Source of the DNA: Bradyrhizobium sp.
GTDB taxonomy: Bacteria; Pseudomonadota; Alphaproteobacteria; Rhizobiales; Xanthobacteraceae
Assembly: GCA_028290165.1 (NCBI GenBank)
Contig: JAQGKJ010000670.1
Location: forward strand, 1-5,038
Direction of reading: 5' to 3'
Length of the DNA: 5,038 bases
The position numbers and the translations under genes are program-made. The notes under the pieces were generated by a model. That model had not been told where the DNA came from. It searched no databases and worked only from the letters and a program-made list of their open reading frames with translations. Each line of letters begins with the position of its first letter. Position 1 is the stretch's first letter. Below are positions 1-5,038 of the stretch, in pieces.

Positions 1-1211
<1,211 letters not shown>

Positions 1212-1227
1212 AGGGAAGCAGGCTTGG

Positions 1228-1246
1228 CGCGGAGGCGACGCGGAGG
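1228..1246 (+). repeat. Tandem 8-bp direct repeat carrying Shine-Dalgarno-like GGAGG before grpE
   Basis: CGCGGAGG occurs at 1228-1235 and again at 1239-1246, separated by CGA. Both copies contain GGAGG, but they end 26 and 15 nt before the grpE ATG, which is too far for normal start selection; the working site is probably GGGAG at 1251-1255. The repeats may act as ribosome standby sites or may be a chance feature of a purine-rich spacer. Confidence 0.45.
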
Positions 1247-1250
1247 ACAT

Positions 1251-1255
1251 GGGAG
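1251..1255 (+). promoter_or_regulatory. Ribosome binding site of grpE
   Basis: GGGAG lies 6 nt before the ATG at 1262 and decides that start over the in-frame ATG at 1277, which has no comparable site. An out-of-frame ATG at 1249 opens only a 36-codon frame and is not favoured. Confidence 0.7.
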
Positions 1256-1261
1256 CACCAC

Positions 1262-1804
1262 ATGACGACGAAAACCATGGACAACGACAACGTCGACCCG
1301 TCAGCGATGGGCCAAGGCACCGACAACGATCCCGCATCCGAAATCGCCGCGCTGCGTGATCGGTTGATGCGGGCGCTGGCCGAGATCGAGAATACAAGGC
1401 GCCAGGGCGAGCGGCGCGCACAAGACGCGGAGCAATACGCGATCGCGAATTTTGCCCGCGACTTGTTGCAGGTTGTCGATAATTTGCGGCGTGCCATCGA
1501 CGCCGGCGCGGGCGACGCGGAGGCGAGCAAGGGAGGTAGCTTGCTGGAGGGCGTTGCGGCCACCGAACGCATCCTGACACAGATTCTGAGTCGCTTCGGC
1601 GTCGAGGAGCTTAATGCCCTCAACGAGCCGTTCGATCCCAGGAAACACGAAGCGGTGATGGAGACGGACCAGACCGAACAGCCGCCGGGCAACGTGGCCC
1701 AGGTTCTGGAGAACGGCTACATGCTTCGCGATCGTCTGCTCCGGCCGGCGCGTGTCGTGGTGGCCAAGCCCCAGCAGCCATCGGCGCAAGCGGCAAAGCA
1801 ATGA
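1262..1804 (+). CDS. grpE: Nucleotide exchange factor GrpE
   Basis: GrpE homodimers open the DnaK nucleotide-binding domain to release ADP and so reset the chaperone cycle in the cytosol. The 180-residue product is close to the usual size (E. coli 197) and shows the expected layout: a polar disordered start (1-25), a long coiled-coil helix (about 26-80: EIAALRDRLMRALAEIENTR, then NFARDLLQVVDNLRRAID), a short helical bundle (about 95-115), and the beta-rich C-terminal domain that contacts DnaK, with the family signature FDPRKHEAV (124-132) and VAQVLENGYMLRDRLLRPARV (about 145-165). Segment 81-93 (AGAGDAEASKGGS) is a Gly/Ala/Ser loop. It sits 50 nt after dnaK and 45 nt before cbpA, so co-expression with its partner is very likely. 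The ATG is supported by GGGAG 6 nt upstream. Confidence 0.97.
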   Translation: MTTKTMDNDNVDPSAMGQGTDNDPASEIAALRDRLMRALAEIENTRRQGERRAQDAEQYAIANFARDLLQVVDNLRRAIDAGAGDAEASKGGSLLEGVAATERILTQILSRFGVEELNALNEPFDPRKHEAVMETDQTEQPPGNVAQVLENGYMLRDRLLRPARVVVAKPQQPSAQAAKQ

Positions 1805-1837
1805 CGCCAGACTCGCTCGGCCTTGCCGGCGTGCAAA

Positions 1838-1843
1838 CAGGAG
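1838..1843 (+). promoter_or_regulatory. Ribosome binding site that selects the GTG start of cbpA
   Basis: CAGGAG lies 6 nt before GTG at 1850. An in-frame TTG at 1823 would add nine residues (MPACKQEWL) that precede the J-domain and have no visible Shine-Dalgarno sequence, so GTG 1850, which gives MAADPYTTLGV, is the better start. Confidence 0.75.
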
Positions 1844-1849
1844 TGGTTA

Positions 1850-2764
1850 GTGGCTGCGGACCCCTATACAACGCTGGGTGTCAACAAGAACGCTACCCAG
1901 AACGATATTCAAAAGGCCTATCGGCGCCTGGCGAAAAAGCTGCACCCGGACCTCAATCCCGGCAACGCGACCGCTGAAGAAAAGTTCAAGGAAGTTTCCG
2001 CCGCCTACGATCTTCTGAGCGATCCCGAAAAGCGCGCGCGCTTTGACCGCGGGGAAATCGATGCTTCCGGCAACGAGCGGCCACGCCAGCAATATTACAG
2101 GGATTTCGCCGATCAGAACGGCTGGTCAAACTACACCAGCAGTTCCGGCTTTTCCGATTTCGGCGACTACGCCGGCACCGAAGATATTCTCTCGGAGATT
2201 TTCGGCCGCTCGGGCGGCGCGAGCCGCCGCCGGCGGGGCCAGGACGTCCGCTATCATCTCGACCTCTCCTTTCTCGATGCCGTCAATGGCGGCAAGCAAT
2301 CCATTGTGCTGCCCGACGGTACCACGCTGGACGTCAACATTCCGCCGGGGACACGGGATGGCCAGATCCTGCGTTTGAAAGGCAAAGGCCGCCCGGCACC
2401 GGCCGATGGCCCGCCCGGCGATGCGCTGATCGAGATCAGTGTGCTGCCGCATCCCTTCTTCACCCGCAAAGGCGACGACATTTATCTGGATTTGCCGATC
2501 TCGCTGAAGGAGGCGGTGCTGGGCGCTAGGATCAGGGTGCCGACCCCCGGCGGAGCCGTCGCGGCGGCGGTGCCGAAATGGTCTAACACCGGTCGCGTTC
2601 TGCGGCTGAGAGGACGTGGCGTGCCGCGCGCCGATGGCAGCAAAGGCGATGAATACGTCACCCTCAAGCTGATGCTTCCAGAAAAGCCAGATCCGAAACT
2701 CGAAGCATTCGTCGCCGAGTGGCAGCCTGCCGAGTACAGCCCGCGGCAATCCATGGGAGTGTGA
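1850..2764 (+). CDS. cbpA: Curved-DNA-binding-type J-protein CbpA (class B DnaJ homologue)
   Basis: J-domain co-chaperone that delivers substrates to DnaK and stimulates its ATPase; E. coli CbpA also binds curved DNA and the nucleoid. The 304-residue product matches the E. coli length (306). The J-domain spans about 4-70 (DPYTTLGV, QKAYRRLAKK, HPD at 32-34, FKEVSAAYDLLSDPEKRARFD). A Gly/Ser/Phe linker follows (about 91-125, with GFSDFG and EIFGRSGG) and then an Arg run (126-129). Two beta-sandwich substrate-binding domains fill about 130-280 (FLDAVNGGK, LPDGTTLDVNIPPGTRDG, HPFFTRKGDDIYLDLPIS, RLRGRGVPR, KGDEYVTLKLMLP). There are no cysteines, so the CXXCXGXG zinc fingers of true DnaJ are absent. 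A C-terminal dimerisation tail follows. It lies between grpE and cbpM, the latter coding its expected modulator. The GTG start is chosen for its Shine-Dalgarno sequence. DNA binding here is family knowledge, not visible in the sequence. Confidence 0.95.
   Translation: MAADPYTTLGVNKNATQNDIQKAYRRLAKKLHPDLNPGNATAEEKFKEVSAAYDLLSDPEKRARFDRGEIDASGNERPRQQYYRDFADQNGWSNYTSSSGFSDFGDYAGTEDILSEIFGRSGGASRRRRGQDVRYHLDLSFLDAVNGGKQSIVLPDGTTLDVNIPPGTRDGQILRLKGKGRPAPADGPPGDALIEISVLPHPFFTRKGDDIYLDLPISLKEAVLGARIRVPTPGGAVAAAVPKWSNTGRVLRLRGRGVPRADGSKGDEYVTLKLMLPEKPDPKLEAFVAEWQPAEYSPRQSMGV
2755..2759 (+). promoter_or_regulatory. Ribosome binding site of cbpM, inside the 3' end of cbpA
   Basis: GGGAG lies 7 nt before ATG 2767 and within the last codons of cbpA, whose stop ends at 2764. 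This arrangement favours translational coupling of the J-protein and its modulator, and supports ATG 2767 over upstream in-frame starts that would overlap cbpA. Confidence 0.7.
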
Positions 2765-2766
2765 CG

Positions 2767-3054
2767 ATGGAGACCCTGGAATTCATCGGCCGATCGCATA
2801 TCGATCAATCGACATTGAACGCCTGGATCGAGGCGGAATGGCTGGTCCCGGTCACCGGCAGCAAGACGTTTCAATTCTCTGAAGTCGATCTGGCGCGAGC
2901 GCAGCTGATCCAGGATCTCAAGGCGGATTTCGGGGTGAACGCCGAAGGTATCGCGATCATTTTGCATCTGCTCGATCAATTGTACGGTCTGCGCTGCCTG
3001 GTGCGGGATATTCAGGCGATGGAAGCGTCCAATCGCAGCAAGGATGCCGGCTGA
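2767..3054 (+). CDS. cbpM: Chaperone modulator CbpM (MerR-like small protein)
   Basis: Small cytosolic protein of the CbpM family; in E. coli CbpM binds the J-domain of CbpA and blocks both its co-chaperone and DNA-binding activities. The product has 95 residues (E. coli 101). Residues 4-30 resemble the MerR-type helix-turn-helix start (LEFIGRSHIDQSTLNAWIEA, then EWLVPV), and F37-F54 carry the segment after the wing (FQFSEVDLARAQLIQDLKADF). A C-terminal helix has the family pattern NAEGIAIILHLLDQLYGLR (58-76) and ends in a charged tail. It begins 2 nt after cbpA. The strict cbpA-cbpM pairing is the strongest support beyond the sequence pattern. It is too short for a MerR effector-binding domain, so a role as a DNA-binding MerR regulator is less likely. 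Direct inhibition of the neighbouring CbpA is inferred from E. coli. Confidence 0.9.
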   Translation: METLEFIGRSHIDQSTLNAWIEAEWLVPVTGSKTFQFSEVDLARAQLIQDLKADFGVNAEGIAIILHLLDQLYGLRCLVRDIQAMEASNRSKDAG

Positions 3055-3099
3055 CGGACGCCTCAGTGGAACTCGTAGCGCAGGATAGCCGTCAGCGGC
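3046..3099. repeat. Inverted repeat spanning the convergent stop codons of cbpM and the baeRF gene
   Basis: GCTGACGG (3050-3057, containing the cbpM TGA) pairs exactly with CCGTCAGC (3089-3096). With G3049 bulged, GCC (3046-3048) extends the pairing with GGC (3097-3099), for 11 bp in all around a 31-nt loop that holds the other stop (3063-3065 on the minus strand). There is no T-tract on either side. It may act as a weak bidirectional terminator or 3'-end stabiliser; the loop is long for a classic intrinsic terminator. Confidence 0.35.
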
Positions 3100-4247
3100 G
3101 CTCGATCCGGCAATTCTTCTCGCCGCGCACCCAGCACTCGCGCCCCCGTGAAAAGCGCGCGCCGCGCGACTTCGTCGACCACGCTGTAGGTCTCGGCATC
3201 ATCGGAAGCCGAATAGATCACGCTGCCATCGATGTCGCTGACGAGGCCGGGAACGACCGCATCGAGATCGACGAGAAGCTGTTCGATGGCGCCCGCGGTC
3301 GCCGCATGCGCGGCGTAGGAGACGTCCGTCGTCGCGCGCCGTGGCTTCAGTTCGTCATAGAGCGCGATCACCGCCTTTAGCTCGCGCGAATAGAGACGGT
3401 CCAGAATCGGGATCGCGGCGTCTTCCAGCTCCCCATCCGTGACCGTGTCCGGATTACCCTCGATAACCTCGTCGGCCAGCTTCGGATAGGAATTGACCGA
3501 TCGGAACATCGTCGCGATCGGCTCTGTAGCTGCGAGAACCAGCGGCGTGTCGAGTCCGGCAAGCGCGGTGTGGATGGCCTGCTCGACCATCCGTACGTAC
3601 TTATGCAAGAGCACTTTCTCGCCTTCCAAGTTCTGCAGCCGACGGCGGGGAGCGCGCACGTGAATGGATGGACGCCGGGTGGCCTCCTCCGCGTTCCGGG
3701 GCAGGTTTGGAATCTGCAACCGCATCGGCGGAAGATTGGCGAACGCGTGGATCAGCCGAACGCTCTCTTCGGCCAGAGCCAGCACAAAGACGTCGTGTGG
3801 CGACGTCATGGCCCGTATCAGCGGCGTCAGATGAAATCGATCCGCCACTTCGGCGAGCGGCTTTGGCCGGTTAGGCAGGCGGAACATTCGCAGCGTGTCG
3901 GGGTTAGCGAGCACCGCCAGCCCGTTGCCCTGATAGCGCCAGAACGTCTCGATCGGGTCCGGCTTGGCGCGCTGCAGCTTTCTGATCTTGTCTTCATCCT
4001 GAACGTCGCGTTCAGGACCCGCGAGATGATCGAATCGCTCCTCGAAAGCCACGATTTTTCTCTTGTCGATGCCGGCTTCCCGCAATTGCGACAGCGCCTC
4101 TTTGGCGAGGTCCTTGAACGTGGTACGATTGGCGTGGATGTTGTCGGGATGCGGAGAGGTTGGCAAATACAGGGAAACACACGCCTCGCCCTTGGCCTGT
4201 GCCAGCGCCTTGAACTCCGCCAGGGTCGGAATATCGATTTGAAGCAT
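3063..4247 (-). CDS. baeRF-family protein (bacterial archaeo-eukaryotic release-factor-like, closest in pattern to baeRF3), no GGQ
   Basis: Predicted relative of eRF1/Pelota. The baeRF families were proposed from comparative genomics as ribosome-associated release or rescue-like factors; no activity is assigned to this member. The 394-residue soluble product has family-typical stretches in order: LAEFKALAQAKGEACVSLYL with PTSPHPD (9-35), NRTTFKDLAKEALSQL (40-55), FWRYQGNGLAVLANPD (102-117), FRLPNRPKPLAEVADRFHLT (122-141), VFVLALAEESVRLI (153-166), GNPDTVTDGEL (264-274), a Pelota/L7Ae-like C-terminal part (about 324-390) and the ending TAILRY (386-391). A basic patch RRPSIHVRAPRRRLQ (191-205) lies where related proteins have a variable loop and could touch RNA. 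No GGQ tripeptide is present. ATG 4247 has GAGGGG just upstream; the frame stays open to 4658, but that part overlaps the next gene and has no family pattern. It is last of three minus-strand genes. Family placement is fairly sure, subfamily number less so. Confidence 0.8.
   Translation of the reverse strand: MLQIDIPTLAEFKALAQAKGEACVSLYLPTSPHPDNIHANRTTFKDLAKEALSQLREAGIDKRKIVAFEERFDHLAGPERDVQDEDKIRKLQRAKPDPIETFWRYQGNGLAVLANPDTLRMFRLPNRPKPLAEVADRFHLTPLIRAMTSPHDVFVLALAEESVRLIHAFANLPPMRLQIPNLPRNAEEATRRPSIHVRAPRRRLQNLEGEKVLLHKYVRMVEQAIHTALAGLDTPLVLAATEPIATMFRSVNSYPKLADEVIEGNPDTVTDGELEDAAIPILDRLYSRELKAVIALYDELKPRRATTDVSYAAHAATAGAIEQLLVDLDAVVPGLVSDIDGSVIYSASDDAETYSVVDEVARRALFTGARVLGARREELPDRAPLTAILRYEFH
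3997..4017. repeat. Perfect palindrome, 9-bp arms and 3-nt centre, inside the baeRF gene
   Basis: TCCTGAACG (3997-4005) and CGTTCAGGA (4009-4017) are exact reverse complements around TCG. It falls in codons for about residues 77-84 of the baeRF-like protein (GPERDVQD). It could be a protein-binding operator, an mRNA hairpin or chance. No second copy was noticed in the window. Confidence 0.4.
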
Positions 4248-4250
4248 CGG

Positions 4251-4256
4251 CCCCTC
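4251..4256 (-). promoter_or_regulatory. Ribosome binding site of the baeRF-like gene
   Basis: On the minus strand GAGGGG ends 3 nt before ATG 4247 (5 nt if the AGG core is counted). The spacing is slightly tight but acceptable. It supports this start, where the family-like sequence also begins (MLQIDIPTL). Confidence 0.5.
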
Positions 4257-4339
4257 GCTCAGCGCCGGCGGAGACTTTCGTTCGGTCTGATTGAGAGATA
4301 TTGGCGGAAACGCCGCGCGCCGGCCTTGACGGTCATCAA

Positions 4340-4777
4340 TCACACCGGCGACTCCAGCGCCCAAGCGAACATGGAAATGGCAGCCAATCCGATCAGGACG
4401 TGACCCCATTCCAGCAGTCCCCAGTCCCGCATCAGTTGGCGCACCGGCGAGACGGCCTCTCCCGGCGGGATGACGTAGAGCCAGAGGTTCACCGGCATCA
4501 TCACAAAGTAGGCATAGGGCCAACTCGCCAGGATGATGGTGCCGCCAATGAGCCAGCGTACGTCGCCATTGGCCCTGAATTGAATATAGGCGAGAATGGC
4601 CGAGACGACGGCAAAGACCGATAACACCAGCGTGCCGCGCCGGTTGCTCAGTTTCCATTCCTGGATCATCGCAGCGCCGCCGAGTTTCAGCCGGGCCGGC
4701 TGCTCGACAAGACCGATATAGATCGTCGTCCCGAGGAAAACCGCGGCGGCAGCGAATGCATATAGGCCGGTCCCCAT
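4340..4777 (-). CDS. DUF1772-like integral membrane protein, four predicted helices
   Basis: A 145-residue inner-membrane protein with four hydrophobic segments at about 4-24, 48-67, 74-96 and 123-141. Between the first two is VEQPARL (24-30), and after the third comes MPVNLWL (94-100). This pairing of a V-E-x-PAR motif with a later P-x-N-xx-L motif is typical of the DUF1772 family, which includes anthrone-oxygenase-like proteins. No reaction can be assigned here, and no cofactor site or signal peptide is evident. The first helix starts at the very N-terminus, so it should be a membrane anchor. ATG 4777 has CAGGAG 8 nt upstream. The gene lies 36 nt after the universal stress protein gene and 92 nt before the baeRF-like gene, all in one direction, suggesting a shared transcript under stress control. 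The DUF1772 call rests on recalled motifs and needs a profile search; the membrane topology is clear. Confidence 0.75.
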   Translation of the reverse strand: MGTGLYAFAAAAVFLGTTIYIGLVEQPARLKLGGAAMIQEWKLSNRRGTLVLSVFAVVSAILAYIQFRANGDVRWLIGGTIILASWPYAYFVMMPVNLWLYVIPPGEAVSPVRQLMRDWGLLEWGHVLIGLAAISMFAWALESPV

Positions 4778-4785
4778 GGTGCTGG

Positions 4786-4791
4786 CTCCTG
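4786..4791 (-). promoter_or_regulatory. Ribosome binding site of the DUF1772-like gene
   Basis: On the minus strand CAGGAG lies 8 nt before ATG 4777, in the 36-nt gap after the universal stress protein stop. It fixes the start of the membrane protein. Confidence 0.65.
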
Positions 4792-4813
4792 ACGCGAGAC
4801 GATTGTTTGCCCG

Positions 4814-5038
4814 TCAGTGCGACATGAATACCGGAACGGTCATCGACTTCAGCATTTCGCGGGTCACACCCCCCAGAATCAGCTCGCGCAGTTTGGTGTG
4901 GCCGTAGCCGCCCATCACGATCAGCGTCGCGGAACTGTCGGCGACATAAGAGAGGATGGCATTGGCAACGTCGATGTCGGCCGCTGGAATGGTTTCGATC
5001 TCGACCTTGACGTCATGACGCGCGAGATGCGCTGCTAT
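4814..5038 (-). CDS. Universal stress protein (UspA family), C-terminal 74 residues, 5' end cut by window edge
   Basis: Cytosolic Usp-fold protein, a family induced under starvation, oxidative stress or low oxygen and often ATP-binding. Only the last 74 residues are in the window; a full Usp domain is about 140 and tandem forms about 280. Visible parts are DVANAILSYVADSSATLIVM (23-42), which forms the last helix and strand, then the nucleotide-binding loop GGYGHTKLRELILGGVTREM (43-62), which fits G-2X-G-9X-G although the residue after the last Gly is Gly rather than Ser/Thr, and then the final strand MTVPVFMSH (66-74). This ending is common in rhizobial Usp proteins. The protein is read by direct minus-strand translation, and the stop is TGA at 4816-4814. 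It is the first visible gene of the minus-strand unit. ATP binding is likely from the loop but not shown; whether it has one or two Usp domains cannot be told from this window. Confidence 0.92.
   Translation of the reverse strand: MAAHLARHDVKVEIETIPAADIDVANAILSYVADSSATLIVMGGYGHTKLRELILGGVTREMLKSMTVPVFMSH

Noticed and set aside
1212..1261. Heat-shock sigma factor promoter or CIRCE element between dnaK and grpE
   Set aside because: A CTTG at 1223-1226 has no convincing partner box at proper spacing, and no TTAGCACTC/GAGTGCTAA repeat is present.
1823..1849. TTG start for cbpA adding nine residues
   Set aside because: There is no Shine-Dalgarno sequence before it, while GTG 1850 has CAGGAG at good spacing and gives a standard J-domain start.
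2126..2749. 207-codon minus-strand open frame opposite cbpA
   Set aside because: It is a shadow of cbpA with no domain and no ribosome binding site of note.
4303..4314. Hairpin GGCG-GAAA-CGCC in the gap before the baeRF-like gene as a terminator
   Set aside because: It has only a 4-bp stem with no T-tract on either strand; too weak to call.
3570..4403. 277-codon plus-strand open frame opposite the baeRF-like gene
   Set aside because: It is antisense to a well-supported gene, Arg/Gln-rich and without a recognisable domain; long shadow frames are expected in GC-rich DNA.
4248..4658. A 137-codon N-terminal extension of the baeRF-like reading frame
   Set aside because: It lies in another frame over the clear membrane-protein gene, is Arg/His/Gly-rich with no family pattern, and ATG 4247 has a Shine-Dalgarno sequence exactly where the family-like sequence begins.

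Overview
The window is GC-rich and almost fully coding. It looks like a chromosomal stress-response region of an alphaproteobacterium, most likely of the Hyphomicrobiales (Bradyrhizobium/Rhodopseudomonas-like). This placement comes from recognising protein wording (DnaK '[14 protein letters not shown]' and '[16 protein letters not shown]', the Usp ending 'GGVTREML'), not from a search, so genus and species stay open.

Left half (1-3054, + strand): a compact chaperone operon. It holds the 3' two thirds of dnaK (cut by the window edge), then grpE, a zinc-finger-less J-protein of the CbpA type, and the small CbpA modulator cbpM. Gaps are 50, 45 and 2 nt, and each of the three downstream genes has its own Shine-Dalgarno sequence. 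Together they encode an Hsp70 ATPase, its nucleotide exchange factor, a J-domain co-chaperone and a predicted modulator of that co-chaperone. The J-protein is a class B CbpA rather than zinc-binding DnaJ, which suggests a second, specialised Hsp70 system beside a housekeeping dnaKJ locus elsewhere.

Right half (3063-5038, - strand): three genes pointing toward the chaperone operon, in transcription order a universal stress protein (only its C-terminal 74 residues are in the window), a four-helix DUF1772-like membrane protein, and a 394-residue protein of the bacterial archaeo-eukaryotic release-factor-like (baeRF) group without a GGQ motif. Gaps of 36 and 92 nt suggest one transcription unit. 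The two units converge with 8 nt between stop codons, and an imperfect inverted repeat spans both stops.

No RNA genes, CRISPR arrays, insertion sequences or phage genes were seen, and no gene-free stretch exceeds 100 nt. The most interesting points are the all-in-one dnaK-grpE-cbpA-cbpM set, the GGQ-less release-factor-like protein next to Usp and chaperone genes, and three small DNA/RNA structures: a hairpin with the dnaK stop codon in its loop, the inverted repeat across the convergent stops, and a perfect 9-bp-arm palindrome inside the baeRF gene. Promoters of both units lie outside the window.
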